Counted from the stretch's first letter, positions 35,251-44,708 are shown. The stretch: DNA of 64,000 nt from Arthrobacter sp. PsM3 (GCF_030433895.1 NZ_JARUXE010000004.1:105914-169913), one strand, 5' to 3'. Notes: generated by a model from the letters alone, not told the origin. Numbers and translations: made by a program.

Positions 35251-36422
35251 CCCAACACAGCCCTTCCCGGCTCCCGGAACCGCGGGTCGCCGCGTCCGTG
35301 GCCACCAGCACCAACAGCCACCTGGAGATTGACGCCGTCACCAAGAACTTCGGTTCCCAGGCGGTCCTCAAGGGTGTCAACCTCTCGGTCGCGAAGGGCG
35401 GCACGACGGCGATCGTGGGCCCCTCCGGCTCCGGCAAGACCACGCTGCTGCGGCTGATCGCCGGTTTTGAGCATCCGGATACCGGCACCATCTCGCTCGA
35501 CGGCGCGAAGGTGGCCGGCGACGGCGTCTGGGTCCCGGCGCACAAGCGCCACGTCGGCTACGTGGCGCAGGACGGCGCCCTCTTCCCGCACCTGAGCGTC
35601 GGGCAGAACATCTCCTTCGGGCTCGACGCCGCCAAGCTCACCGGCGGCCACCGCGGCGTGAAGGCCCGGGTGGCCGAGCTGCTGGAAATGGTGTCGCTGG
35701 ACCCTGCCATGGCGAAGCGCCGCCCGCACGAACTCTCCGGCGGGCAGCAGCAGCGGGTCGCCCTGGCCCGGGCCCTCGCCCGCGAGCCGGAACTGATGCT
35801 CCTGGACGAGCCGTTCTCTGCCCTGGACGCCGGCCTGCGGGTGGCCACCCGCCGCGCCGTGGGCAAGGTGCTGCACGACGCCGGCGTCACGACCATCCTG
35901 GTCACCCACGACCAGGGTGAGGCGCTGTCCTTCGCGGACCAGGTGGCGGTGATGCGCGGCGGACGGCTGGCGCAGATCGGCAACCCGTTCATCGTCTACA
36001 CCCGCCCCGCCGACCGTGCCACCGCTGAATTCCTGGGCGACGCCGTCATCCTCGACGCCTGGATGGAAGGCTCCCTCGCCACCTGTTCCCTGGGCGGCAT
36101 CCCCGTGCGCCGCCCCCCCGCGCAGGGCCGGGTCCAGCTCATGCTGCGCCCGGAGCAGATCCGGATCGCCGAGGACGGCCCGATCCGCGGCGTCGTGGTG
36201 GACACCGATTACTTCGGGCCCGAAACCACCGTCCGGCTCAAACTCGCCGTCCCGCCCGTCCTCGCGGAAGGCGCCGTGGCCGACCACCGGTACCCCGGCG
36301 GCGGCGAAGTCATCACCATCCGGCACTGGAATGCCTCAATCGCCCGCCCCGGCACCGAACTCTGCCTCCGCGTCGTCGGCGAGGCAGTGGCCTTCCCGAT
36401 GGAGGACCTCCCGCCGGCTTAG
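35247..36422 (+). CDS. fbpC: Fe(III) ABC importer, ATPase
   Basis: A 391-residue ATPase. Walker A GPSGSGKTT, signature LSGGQQQR, Walker B LMLLDEPFSALD, switch H in LVTHDQGEA. The C-terminal about 120 residues form a TOBE-like regulatory domain (LMLRPEQIRI). The first 20 residues are a variable extension. The GTG start overlaps the permease stop. Two hairpins directly follow the stop codon. Confidence 0.92.
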   Translation: MTQHSPSRLPEPRVAASVATSTNSHLEIDAVTKNFGSQAVLKGVNLSVAKGGTTAIVGPSGSGKTTLLRLIAGFEHPDTGTISLDGAKVAGDGVWVPAHKRHVGYVAQDGALFPHLSVGQNISFGLDAAKLTGGHRGVKARVAELLEMVSLDPAMAKRRPHELSGGQQQRVALARALAREPELMLLDEPFSALDAGLRVATRRAVGKVLHDAGVTTILVTHDQGEALSFADQVAVMRGGRLAQIGNPFIVYTRPADRATAEFLGDAVILDAWMEGSLATCSLGGIPVRRPPAQGRVQLMLRPEQIRIAEDGPIRGVVVDTDYFGPETTVRLKLAVPPVLAEGAVADHRYPGGGEVITIRHWNASIARPGTELCLRVVGEAVAFPMEDLPPA

Positions 36423-36438
36423 CTGCCGCCACGGCAGC
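36422..36438 (+). terminator. Hairpin at the fbpC stop codon
   Basis: GCTGCCG-CCA-CGGCAGC is a perfect 7-bp stem with a 3-nt loop beginning at the last base of the stop codon. Confidence 0.5.
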
Positions 36439-36472
36439 CCCTCCTGCATCACGGGTATCTCGGCCGTGCCCT

Positions 36473-36497
36473 GCGGGGCCCGTTGAGGGGGCCCCGC
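36473..36497. terminator. GC-rich terminator-like hairpin before the debranching-type gene
   Basis: GCGGGGCCC and GGGCCCCGC form a perfect 9-bp stem with a 7-nt loop. It separates the iron operon from the next promoter (TAGGGT at 36507). No U-run follows. Confidence 0.55.
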
Positions 36498-36506
36498 TCC
36501 CCGGCA

Positions 36507-36512
36507 TAGGGT
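36507..36512 (+). promoter_or_regulatory. -10 hexamer of a probable leaderless promoter (debranching-type gene)
   Basis: TAGGGT lies 7 nt before ATG 36520. Confidence 0.45.
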
Positions 36513-36519
36513 GGGGCGC

Positions 36520-38432
36520 ATGACTGTCCAGCCAGCGCTCCACCGCCAGCACTGCTCCGTTGCCGCGCCCACCCAGTTGTGGCTCGACGCCGACGGGCGG
36601 CTCGCCAGCGGCCCCGGCACGGACGCCCCGGGCTCTTTGGCGCCGCGGGCGGCGGCTGGTTCACCGGCCTGCTGCACGGGGACACCCGGATGCTGTGCCG
36701 GGCCGAGGTGCGAGTGAACGGCCTCGAACCGGAGCCCGCCACGGTCGAGGCGGAGGCCGGCGGCGTGCTGCGCGTGCGCGGCCTGGTCCGCGGCATCCCC
36801 GGACCCACGGAGGATCCCGCAGTCGAACTGCTCCAGACCTGGACGGTCACACCCGGCGTTGTCCGGCACTCCCTGCAGCTGGGCACCTCCCTCGAGTCGG
36901 TCGAGGTGGAAATCGAAATCCAGCTCACCGCGGACTTCACCGACATGGCCGCCATCCGACTGAGCCGGTTCCGGGACCCCTCCGAGCCGTTCTCCGCCGA
37001 CGATTCCACCCTGCGCTGGCGGGACGGCGGACGGACCCTGACCGTCGCCGCCCCCGGCAGCGTCGCCGCCGGACAGCGGCTCCTCTGGCGCGGCACGGCA
37101 GGGCGGGGACGCCCCTTCGAGGCGGAATGGCAGGCCGTGCTGGCCGACAGCGAGGATGCTGTGGTCGCGGCCCGGCCGCCCGCAGCGCGCCGGGTCCGGG
37201 CCGAGCCGTCCGGCGCCCTGGGCCTGCTGCTGGACAACGCACTCGATGATCTTGCCGGTCTCCGCCTGGCTACCCGGAAGCTGCCCGACGCGCCGTTCCT
37301 CGCCGCCGGGGCGCCCTGGTATTTCACCCTGTTCGGCCGCGACTCGCTCTGGGCCGCACGGCTGCTCCTGCCGCTCGACGCCGGCCTCGCCGCCGGAACG
37401 CTGCGCTCCCTGGCGGCGTTCCAGGGCACGAAGAATGACCCGGCCGCCGCCGAGGATCCCGGCAAGATCCTGCACGAGCTCCGGTCCAAGGAACTGGTGC
37501 TGGAGAGCCAGGGCCTGCGCCTGCCCCCGGTGTACTACGGCGCCGTGGATTCCACCCCGCTCTGGCTGTGCCTGCTGGCCGAGCTCGGCCAGGCCGGACT
37601 GGACGACGCCGCCGTCCGCTCGCTCCTGCCCAACGCGGCCCGGGCGGTGGAATGGCTGCTGGCCGCCGCGGGCGCCCCCGGCAGCGCCAACAGCGGGTTC
37701 CTCAGCTATCAGGACGCCACCGGCCACGGCCTCAGCAACCAGGGCTGGAAGGATTCCCGCGACGCCATGCAGTTCCGCGACGGCCGCCAGGCGGACGGCC
37801 CGATCGCGCTCTCCGAGGTGCAGGGCTACGCGTACCAGGCCGCCGTGGACACCGCCGACCTCTTCGACGCCTACGGCGAACCCGGAGGCCGGGCGCTGCG
37901 GGACTTCGCCGAGGCGCTGCAACAGAACTTCCGCGAACGCTTCTGGGTCGAGGACGACGGCGGGCCGTTCCCTGCCATGGCCCTCGACGGGCACGGCGAT
38001 CCGCTGGACATCCCGGGCTCCAATATGGGACATCTGCTCGGCACCGGAATCCTGGACGCGTCGGAGGCCCGGCTTGTGGCGGACCGGCTGCTGAGCCCCG
38101 AGCTGTTCTCCGGCTACGGCGTGCACACGATTTCCCGCCGCGCGGCGGGTTTCTGGCCGTACAGCTACCACTGCGGTTCGGTCTGGAGCCACGACACCGC
38201 GATTGCGGTGCGGGGGCTGCTCGCCGAGGGTTTCCTCGCCGAAGCCCGCACCATCGCGGAGGGCCTGCTGGCCGCGTCCGGGTCCTTCGGGCACCGCCTG
38301 CCCGAACTGTTCGCCGGCATCACAGCCGGGGAGGCGGGCCACGCGGTGCCGTATCCGGCGTCGTGCCATCCGCAGGCCTGGTCCTCAGCGTCTGCCGTGG
38401 TCATTGCCCAGGCCATGGGCGTCGGGTTTTAG
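36520..38432 (+). CDS. Amylo-alpha-1,6-glucosidase/glycogen-debranching-type protein, with apparent frameshift
   Basis: The protein has the N-terminal glycogen-debranching domain followed by an (alpha/alpha)6 barrel: GGGWFTGLLHGDTRMLC early, then GAPWYFTLFGRDSLWAARLLLPL and WPYSYHCGSVWSHDTAIAVRGLL. It would act on alpha-1,6-linked or other glucans. The first 37 codons (ATG 36520, HRQHCSVAAPTQLWLDADGRL) are in frame 1, but the continuation LFGAAGGGWF is in frame 3. One G appears to be missing from the run at 36630-36632; adding it restores a 637-residue protein. The frame from 36579 (GTG) is open but would begin with about 18 Arg-rich codons lacking homology. Either a true frameshift or a one-base sequence error. 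Confidence 0.8.
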
Positions 38433-38477
38433 GCGTGCCGGTCAGGAGGCCGGCGGACGTGGCCTCCCGGGAAACCC

Positions 38478-39083
38478 CTAGGCGTCAGGGGCCGGCGGAC
38501 GCTTGGCCTGCGGGTACGGCGTCTCGAACCGGGCCAGCATCTCAACGAATCCCGCGATCTTTTTCTCCCGGGTGGCGGCCTGCTTGACCCCGTTGGTGCG
38601 GTAGATCAGGGCATACCGGTTCACCGAGGTCAGGACGTCGAACATCGCCTGCGCGCGGGGCTCGGCCGCGATGGCCGCCGCGAGGTCCCCGGGCAGCTCC
38701 GCCGTGGCCGCGCCCGAGTAAGCCGCCTCCCACCGGCCGTCGGCTTTGGCGCTCTCGACGGCGGTCCGGCCGGCAGGAGCCATCCTACCCGCGGCCTCGA
38801 GGCGCCCGATCCGCTCCACGTTCCGGGCCGACCACACACTTTTCGGTCCCCGACGGGTCATCCGCTGGAAGGAACTTCCCTCGTCGCGGCGCTTACCTTG
38901 GCCGTCGATCCAGCCGAAACACAGCGCTTCCTGCAGGGCGGTCTCGTAGTCCAGTTCCGTGACCGTGCCGCCCTTTTTGTGCAGCACCAGCCATACACCG
39001 GGGCTCTCCGCGTGGTGCTCTTCCAGCCAGGTGCGCCACTCGGCGGCGTCCTTCACCAGCAGTTCCTGAAGTTCAACAGCCAT
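38478..39083 (-). CDS. YdeI/OmpD-associated family protein
   Basis: A 201-residue soluble protein of the YdeI (OmpD-associated, DUF1905-like) group. Typical opening: LLVKDAAEWRTWLEEHHAESPGVWLVLHKKG, followed by ALCFGWIDGQ and FQRMTRRGPKSVWSARN. Function is not firmly known; members are linked to envelope stress and peptide resistance. The start at 39083 is supported by CACAAT (minus strand, 39095-39090) ending 6 nt upstream, so it is probably leaderless. Confidence 0.85.
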   Translation of the reverse strand: MAVELQELLVKDAAEWRTWLEEHHAESPGVWLVLHKKGGTVTELDYETALQEALCFGWIDGQGKRRDEGSSFQRMTRRGPKSVWSARNVERIGRLEAAGRMAPAGRTAVESAKADGRWEAAYSGAATAELPGDLAAAIAAEPRAQAMFDVLTSVNRYALIYRTNGVKQAATREKKIAGFVEMLARFETPYPQAKRPPAPDA

Positions 39084-39089
39084 GGCACT

Positions 39090-39095
39090 ATTGTG
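39090..39095 (-). promoter_or_regulatory. -10 hexamer of a probable leaderless promoter (YdeI-type gene)
   Basis: CACAAT on the minus strand lies 6 nt before ATG 39083. The same CACAxT variant occurs at the ArsR-type and tgt promoters (CACACT). Confidence 0.45.
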
Positions 39096-39174
39096 CCGCG
39101 CACTGACCACTTGCAGTGCTTTGGTGGCACGATGTCCCTGAGAGCTGGAATCCGTCACACCCCGAGGAGCAACG

Positions 39175-39960
39175 ATGCTGCGTGTCCGCCCGATCCACTT
39201 CACCTCCCGCATTGACGCATGGGAGCGGCTGCTCACCGACCTGGGCATGATCAAGACCGTTGACGCGCCCACCTGGCGGGAGTTCGACGCCGGCTCCGGC
39301 CGCCTTGCCCTCCACTTCGCCGAGGTGGGCTCAGCGGAGGACGGCACCAGCTCCTTCGGCGTCGAGGTGGGCGACCTGAAGGAATTCGCCAGGCGGACCA
39401 AGGAGGCCGGCGCGGCCGAGGGCGGCACCACCGCGGAGCTCGTCGACGCGGACCATGGCCAGTCCTGCCGCATCACCGCCGCGGACGGGTTCAGTTTCCT
39501 GGCCGACCAGGCCGCACGCGCCACGGACGGCAGCTGGGCCGGGTCAGCGGAAGCGGACCCGGACCTCGCCGTCGTCGCCGTCTGGTTCTCCGAGGACGCG
39601 GTGGCCGCGGCGAGGACCCTCCGGGACATCGGTGCCCGGCCCCGCCCGATTCCGGGCAGTAGCGCCGTCGGCAACGCCGACACAAACACCGACGTCGACA
39701 CCGTCGAATCCGAAGCGTTCACCGCGAAGAACGGCGGGATCCTGATGGTCGGCACGGCCACCGGGGCCGGACGCGCCGGGCTGGGCTTTGAATACGCCGG
39801 CGACCTGGGCGCGTTGCGTGAACGTCTTGGCGAGGCCGGACACGAGGCTGCGGTCATCGAGGAATCAGCCGTCCCAACCCTGCATGTAGCCAACCCGGAT
39901 GCAGACGGTTTAGCCGCCCACCCGCCCCTCTGGATTTCCGCGGCGCCGGCCCTCGGGTGA
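39175..39960 (+). CDS. VOC (glyoxalase/bleomycin-resistance) superfamily protein
   Basis: A 261-residue protein with two VOC-like half-domains. The first (about 1-115) begins MLRVRPIHFTSRIDAWERLLTDLG and includes WREFDAGSGRLALHFAE; the second (about 125-260) has VVAVWFSEDAVAAARTLRDIG and GGILMVGTATG. Metal-ligand His and Glu residues typical of VOC enzymes are partly present (His in HFAE). The substrate is unknown. GAGGAG precedes the ATG by a usual spacing. It is divergent from the YdeI-type gene. Confidence 0.8.
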   Translation: MLRVRPIHFTSRIDAWERLLTDLGMIKTVDAPTWREFDAGSGRLALHFAEVGSAEDGTSSFGVEVGDLKEFARRTKEAGAAEGGTTAELVDADHGQSCRITAADGFSFLADQAARATDGSWAGSAEADPDLAVVAVWFSEDAVAAARTLRDIGARPRPIPGSSAVGNADTNTDVDTVESEAFTAKNGGILMVGTATGAGRAGLGFEYAGDLGALRERLGEAGHEAAVIEESAVPTLHVANPDADGLAAHPPLWISAAPALG

Positions 39961-39991
39961 GGGGGACCACGCCCCGGCGGCAGGGATGGGG

Positions 39992-39997
39992 TAGAAC
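39992..39997 (+). promoter_or_regulatory. -10 hexamer of a probable leaderless promoter (DUF4916 gene)
   Basis: TAGAAC ends 6 nt before ATG 40004. Confidence 0.55.
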
Positions 39998-40003
39998 TTA
40001 ACC

Positions 40004-40543
40004 ATGAACGTTCGCACTCCTGACCCGAACCCCGGCTGGCTCTCCGCAGATGATTTGTTCGAGGCGCGCGGCCGCTTGCCCATGGTCTACGTCGAGGCCG
40101 TCCCGGTGCGGCTGGATCCGCTCGGGTTTGTGAACGAGGTTGGCACGCTCCTGCAGGCGGACGAGGACGGCAACATGATCCGCTCGCTGGTTTCCGGACG
40201 GGTGCTGTACCGGGAGACCATCCGGGCGGCCCTGCTGCGCCATATGGAGAAGGACCTCGGACCGCTGGCGTTTCCCCAGCTGCCCATTAGTCCGGTGCCG
40301 TTCACGGTGGCCGAATACTTCCCGGCCCCGTCCCACACCGGTTTCACCGACGACCGCCAGCACGCCGTCGCCCTGGCCTACATCATCCCGGTCACCGGCG
40401 AATGCTCACCCCGCCAGGACGCCCTGGAGCTGACCTGGATGACGCCGCAGGAAGTGATGAGCTCAGATGTCCAGCTGGAGTTCAGCGGCGGCCGCGGCGC
40501 CCTGATCCGGCAGGCCCTGGCCTTCGCCGGGGTCGGGAACTGA
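40004..40543 (+). CDS. DUF4916 (NUDIX-like) family protein
   Basis: A 179-residue protein of the actinobacterial DUF4916 family, related to NUDIX hydrolases. It begins MNVRTPDPNPGWLSADDLFEARGRLPMVYVEAVPVRLD and has GRVLYRETIRAALLRHMEKDLGP where a NUDIX box would be. The strict NUDIX box G-x5-E-x7-R-E-U-x-E-E is not complete, so hydrolase activity is doubtful. Role unknown. No clear operon partner. Confidence 0.82.
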   Translation: MNVRTPDPNPGWLSADDLFEARGRLPMVYVEAVPVRLDPLGFVNEVGTLLQADEDGNMIRSLVSGRVLYRETIRAALLRHMEKDLGPLAFPQLPISPVPFTVAEYFPAPSHTGFTDDRQHAVALAYIIPVTGECSPRQDALELTWMTPQEVMSSDVQLEFSGGRGALIRQALAFAGVGN

Positions 40544-40663
40544 CCCGCGCCGGGCCAGCTGGAAGATGCCCCGGGACGCCCGGGGTTTGCACTGCGTCCC
40601 CGACTTCCGCCGCGCGCCTTTGTAGACTGTAGGGCGGACCGCAAAAGAATTTAAGGACTCCAG

Positions 40664-41704
40664 ATGACCCACCCGCCAGCCGCCCCGAACTACATAGAAC
40701 AGCAGGCTGGGACTCTGCAGAGCGGCGATCGCCTGCTCCTGCCCGATGGCAACCGTTCCGCCGAAATCCAGCGCGTCGACGTCGAAACTGACGATTTCGG
40801 CACTCCCGCCATGGTCCTGGCGACCCTCACCGGCGGCGGCGGGCTCCGGATCGCAGCCGCCTCCACTGTCCTGATTCTGGCTGCCGGGGCCGAGGCTGAA
40901 GACGCCTCGTTCGTTGACGCCGGCGCATCGCCGCAGCCCGTCGAACCTGCCCGGAATGATGGCAACGGCCAGGGCGGGGCCGGCGGGCAGGACAGCGCCA
41001 AGGAGACCGGGAACGGCGCCGCGGCGCCCGCCGCCGTCGTCCCTCCGCTGCCGGCCGCGCCGCCTGCGGTGAGCGGCCCCAGCGAGGAGGACCTGGCGCT
41101 CATCCCCGCCCTCGTGGGGACGCCCGAGTCCGTGGTGCAGTCGGTAGCGCAGGCCCACCCGGGCTCGACGGGGGTGCTCCTGCTCAGCGAACGGCTGGCC
41201 AAGGGCATCAACACGAAGTCCGGCAGCTGCCTCAAGGACCTCAGCGACCTCGCGCAGGAACTGTTCATCATCCTCAAGGACGCAGAAAACGCCCTCGCCG
41301 TCGCCGACCTTCTCAACGTGCTTCCCTTCGACGGCAACCGCGGCCGCTGGGCGTCGGTCGAGGCCTCCCTCGCCCTGTCCAGTTACATCTGCCGCCAGCT
41401 CGGGCAGGAGGAACGGGCCGCCGTCTACGAAAAGTTCCTGCGCACCCCGGACGGCATGGAAACGGACCCGTTCAAGGCCCGCATCAACGCCAAGGTCCGC
41501 CAGCGCTCGCTGAACGAACCAAACCTGTACGACAAGGAAATCTTCCGCGCGATGGACAACTCGAATCCGGATGCGGAACGCGAGTGGCGGATGCTCCGGC
41601 TGGAGGCGCTGCTGTTCCTGCGCGCCCACGGCGGATCGGAGACCATCGGCGCCCCGGAGCTGGACCGCCGGATCGGCAACGAACTCGAGTCCGTCCGGTC
41701 CTGA
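40664..41704 (+). CDS. Protein of unknown function (possibly DUF6707 family)
   Basis: A 346-residue soluble protein. The N-terminal about 75 residues look like a small beta-rich domain (SGDRLLLPDGNRSAEIQRV ... MVLATLTGGGGLRIA). Residues about 85-145 are a Pro/Ala/Gly-rich low-complexity linker. The C-terminal about 200 residues are helical (LFIILKDAENALAVADLLNVLPFDGNRGRW, RAAVYEKFLRTPDGMETDPFKARINAK) and could be a TPR-like repeat domain. The C-terminal part resembles an actinobacterial family I recall as DUF6707; this is tentative. AAGGA lies 7 nt before ATG 40664. Confidence 0.65.
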   Translation: MTHPPAAPNYIEQQAGTLQSGDRLLLPDGNRSAEIQRVDVETDDFGTPAMVLATLTGGGGLRIAAASTVLILAAGAEAEDASFVDAGASPQPVEPARNDGNGQGGAGGQDSAKETGNGAAAPAAVVPPLPAAPPAVSGPSEEDLALIPALVGTPESVVQSVAQAHPGSTGVLLLSERLAKGINTKSGSCLKDLSDLAQELFIILKDAENALAVADLLNVLPFDGNRGRWASVEASLALSSYICRQLGQEERAAVYEKFLRTPDGMETDPFKARINAKVRQRSLNEPNLYDKEIFRAMDNSNPDAEREWRMLRLEALLFLRAHGGSETIGAPELDRRIGNELESVRS

Positions 41705-41740
41705 GGCGTTAGGCCCCTACCCCCTCGCGGCCGGGCGTTG

Positions 41741-41746
41741 TAGATT
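41741..41746 (+). promoter_or_regulatory. -10 hexamer of a probable leaderless promoter (SRPBCC gene 2)
   Basis: TAGATT ends 6 nt before ATG 41753. Confidence 0.6.
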
Positions 41747-41752
41747 CACCCC

Positions 41753-42478
41753 ATGACGAACAATCTGAGCGTTGTGATCAACTCCGACGCACAGCAGGTT
41801 TGGACAATGCTGCGCGAGCCCGCCAAAGTTGCCCAGTGGCACGGCTGGGAAGCCGACGACCAGGCGGCCGAGATCGACGAGATCTACTTCGGCCCCAAGG
41901 TGGTTGAAGGCGCCGACCACACCTCCCTGGTGGTCGATGGCGGGGACGTCTTCACCCTGAAACCGGTCCCGACCGGCACGGAAGTCAGTGTCACCCGGGC
42001 CGCCGTGGACCACAATTCCGAGTGGGCGGCCTGGGACGAGGACATCACCCAGGGCTGGCTGACTTTCCTCCAGCAGCTCCGTTTCGCCCTCGAACGGCAT
42101 CCGCACGGCAAGCGCAAGACCTTCTTCTTTTCCGTGCCGGGGAATGAGGGGTCCGCCATCGAACAGCTGGGCCTCAGCGAGGTCCCCAAGCCCGGCGAAC
42201 CGTACTCGCTCACCCTGGCCACCGGCGAGGAACTCTCCGGCAAGGTGTGGTTCCGCAGCAACCACCAGGTGGGCCTGACGGTTCACCACTATGCGGAGCA
42301 CGGCGAGGGCCTGGTGATTGTGGCGGACCAGCCGGTCATCAAGGACATCAGGCCCCAGGGCGGGTCCCTTGTGATCGTATCCACCTATGACCTTGGGGCG
42401 CACCAGCTGGAGTCCATCCGCAACTACTGGGACAAGTGGCGGGCTGAGAACTACCCCACATCGGATCCCTTGCACTAA
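41753..42478 (+). CDS. SRPBCC (polyketide cyclase/START-like) domain protein
   Basis: A 241-residue protein. Residues about 5-120 fit the SRPBCC fold: LSVVINSDAQQVWTMLREPAKVAQWHGWEAD with the typical strand-helix-helix start, and WAAWDEDITQGWLTFLQQLRFALERH as the long C-terminal helix. The remaining about 120 residues form a second domain (KRKTFFFSVPGNEGSAIEQLG) that resembles the C-terminal part of the other SRPBCC protein at 5985-6677, suggesting two paralogues of one bacterial group. Ligand unknown. It precedes tgt by 33 nt. Confidence 0.8.
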   Translation: MTNNLSVVINSDAQQVWTMLREPAKVAQWHGWEADDQAAEIDEIYFGPKVVEGADHTSLVVDGGDVFTLKPVPTGTEVSVTRAAVDHNSEWAAWDEDITQGWLTFLQQLRFALERHPHGKRKTFFFSVPGNEGSAIEQLGLSEVPKPGEPYSLTLATGEELSGKVWFRSNHQVGLTVHHYAEHGEGLVIVADQPVIKDIRPQGGSLVIVSTYDLGAHQLESIRNYWDKWRAENYPTSDPLH

Positions 42479-42499
42479 GGGTTGGGCGCTGTTAGCTGG

Positions 42500-42505
42500 C
42501 ACACT
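42500..42505 (+). promoter_or_regulatory. -10 hexamer of a probable leaderless promoter (tgt)
   Basis: CACACT ends 6 nt before GTG 42512; no ribosome site is seen. Confidence 0.45.
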
Positions 42506-42511
42506 TGAACG

Positions 42512-43810
42512 GTGCCAGCCAATCCTGAATCACCTGTGTCATCGCTCCTGCCGGCCCAGCAGTCCGAGTTTTCCTTCCGTGTGGGCAAACGCCTAAGTGA
42601 GAGCTGCTCACCGACCGAAGCCCAGGTCAGCGGGAACGGCGGGGAGTTCCTCGGCCGCACCGGCACCATCACCACACCGCACGGCGAGATCCAGACCCCG
42701 GCGTTCATCGCCGTCGGCACCAAGGCCACGGTCAAGTCGGTGCTCCCGGAGGCTGTCGCCGAGCTGGGCGCGCAGGCCGTGCTGGCCAACGCCTACCACC
42801 TGTACCTGCAGCCCGGCGCGGACATCCTCGATGAAGCGGGCGGGCTGGGCGCGTTCATGAACTGGCGCGGCCCGACCTTCACTGACTCCGGCGGGTTCCA
42901 GGTAATGAGCCTGGGCTCGGGGTTCAAAAAAGTCATCGACATGAGATCCGTGGACCAGTCCGGACCCGACGACGCCGTGGCCCCCGGCAAGGAACGCCTG
43001 GCCCATGTGGACGAGGAAGGCGTGTGGTTCAAGAGCCACCTCAACGGGGACCGGCACCGGTTCAGCCCCGAAATCTCCATGAACGTCCAGCACCAGATCG
43101 GCGCGGACATCATGTTCGCCTTCGACGAGCTGACCACCCTGCAGAACTCCCGCGGCTACCAGGAGGAATCCCTGGAACGCACCCGGCGCTGGGCCGAGCG
43201 CTGCATCACCGAGCACTTCCGGCTGACGTCCGAGCGCCCGGGCAAGCCGTACCAGGCGCTCTTCGGGGTCATCCAGGGCGCCCAGTACGAGGATCTGCGC
43301 CGCAAGGCCTGCCGGGACCTCGGTGCCATGAACTTCGACGGCTTCGGCATCGGCGGGGCCCTGGAGAAGGAGAACCTGGGCACGATTGTCCGCTGGTGCA
43401 ACGAGGAACTGCCCGAGAACAAGCCCCGGCACCTGCTCGGCATCTCCGAGCCGGACGACATCTTCACCGCGATCGAGAACGGCGCGGACACCTTCGACTG
43501 TGTGTCACCGACCCGGGTGGCGCGGAATTCGGCGTTCTACCACCCCACCGGCCGCTACAACCTCTCCGGCGCCATGTACAAACGCGACTTCGGCCCACTG
43601 CAGGAGGGCTGCGACTGCTACGCCTGCCTGAACTATTCGCGGGCGTACATCCACCACCTGTTCAAAGCCAAGGAGATGGTCTCGGCAACGCTGATCTCGA
43701 TCCACAACGAGCGCTTTGTGGTGAAGATGGTCGACGACGCCCGGCTCGCCATCGAGGCCGGCAACTTCTTCGAGTTCAAGGCCGAGACCCTGGGCCGTTA
43801 CTACTCCTAG
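42512..43810 (+). CDS. tgt: tRNA-guanine(34) transglycosylase
   Basis: A 432-residue enzyme that exchanges guanine-34 in GUN-anticodon tRNAs for a queuosine precursor. Motifs: TDSGGFQVMSLG (substrate-binding Asp), GIGGALEKEN, and the nucleophilic Asp region ADTFDCVSPTRVARN. The zinc site is CDCYAC plus His in SRAYIHHLF. Length is normal apart from a variable N-terminal about 45 residues. A queuosine-precursor transporter gene lies downstream on the other strand and de novo queuosine genes are absent here, pointing to salvage. Confidence 0.95.
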   Translation: MPANPESPVSSLLPAQQSEFSFRVGKRLSESCSPTEAQVSGNGGEFLGRTGTITTPHGEIQTPAFIAVGTKATVKSVLPEAVAELGAQAVLANAYHLYLQPGADILDEAGGLGAFMNWRGPTFTDSGGFQVMSLGSGFKKVIDMRSVDQSGPDDAVAPGKERLAHVDEEGVWFKSHLNGDRHRFSPEISMNVQHQIGADIMFAFDELTTLQNSRGYQEESLERTRRWAERCITEHFRLTSERPGKPYQALFGVIQGAQYEDLRRKACRDLGAMNFDGFGIGGALEKENLGTIVRWCNEELPENKPRHLLGISEPDDIFTAIENGADTFDCVSPTRVARNSAFYHPTGRYNLSGAMYKRDFGPLQEGCDCYACLNYSRAYIHHLFKAKEMVSATLISIHNERFVVKMVDDARLAIEAGNFFEFKAETLGRYYS

Positions 43811-43848
43811 GTTCCGCCGCCCCGGCCGCCCGACGCCGACAATGGCTG

Positions 43849-44628
43849 GTGACGGAACCCTTCGGATATCCTGACCGGATACTCATCGAGATTCCTACCG
43901 CAGACGGCAACGCCGAGGCCCTGGTGGCCCGCCCCTCCACCGGCCCCGGCCCATTTCCGGGTGTCATCCTCTACATGGATGCCTTCGGGTTGCGCCCCCG
44001 CATCCAGGACATGGCGCAACGCCTCGCCGACTGGGGTTACGTTGTCCTGGCCCCGAACGTCTTCTACCGGGAAGGAACGGCGGCCGAGCTGGCTCCGGAA
44101 ATGGACATGACCACGCCGGAGGGCCGCGAGGCAGCCGGCTCTGATGCATTCCCGCGGGTCGGACGCCTCACCACGGACAAAGCGCTGCCGGACATCGATG
44201 CATGGGTGGACGGTTTGGGCAGGCTCGACGGCGTCGCGCCCGGCCCGATCGGCGTCTTCGGCTATTGCATGGGCGGACGGCTTGCTGTGCGCACGGCGAC
44301 CGCCCACCCGGACGTTGTCGCGGCCTGCGGTGGCTTCCACGGCGGTGGCCTCGCGACCGACGCCCCCGACAGCCCCCATCTCGGACTGGGCAACGCCCGG
44401 GCCAGGTTTGTGTTCGGCCACGCCGATCATGATCAAAGCATGGGCCCCGACGCCGTTGCTCGCCTGGACGAGGCCTTGGACACGGCAGGTCTGGAGTCCG
44501 CTAACGAGATCTACGCCGGGGCATCGCATGGCTATTCGATGGCGGACACCTCGGCGTTCCACGCGGAACCGACGGAACGGCACTTCCGGGAGCTCCACGA
44601 CCTCCTTGGCCGGACGCTAAAGGTCTGA
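43849..44628 (+). CDS. Dienelactone hydrolase family protein
   Basis: A 259-residue alpha/beta hydrolase. The nucleophile elbow is GYCMGG, with Cys in place of Ser as in dienelactone hydrolase; the Asp is likely in FGHADHDQSM and the His in ASHGYSM. LYMDAFGLRPRIQDMAQRLADWGYVVLAPNVFY is the family's start. GTG 43849 is 38 bases after the tgt stop, with GACAAT 5 nt upstream as a possible -10. Substrates include cyclic lactones and esters; no aromatic pathway genes are next to it, so the physiological substrate is unclear. Confidence 0.87.
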   Translation: MTEPFGYPDRILIEIPTADGNAEALVARPSTGPGPFPGVILYMDAFGLRPRIQDMAQRLADWGYVVLAPNVFYREGTAAELAPEMDMTTPEGREAAGSDAFPRVGRLTTDKALPDIDAWVDGLGRLDGVAPGPIGVFGYCMGGRLAVRTATAHPDVVAACGGFHGGGLATDAPDSPHLGLGNARARFVFGHADHDQSMGPDAVARLDEALDTAGLESANEIYAGASHGYSMADTSAFHAEPTERHFRELHDLLGRTLKV

Positions 44629-44708
44629 TGAACGCAGGTGAGTCTGACGCGTGCAAGCGCCCTTGTCCAATACCGCGACACGGCAGGTGCGAACGGCGCA
44701 GCAGGCGG

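Noticed and set aside
40097..40350. Active NUDIX hydrolase call for the DUF4916 protein
   Set aside because: The NUDIX box is incomplete; key acidic residues of the R-E-x2-E-E motif are not in place, so only the family name is given.
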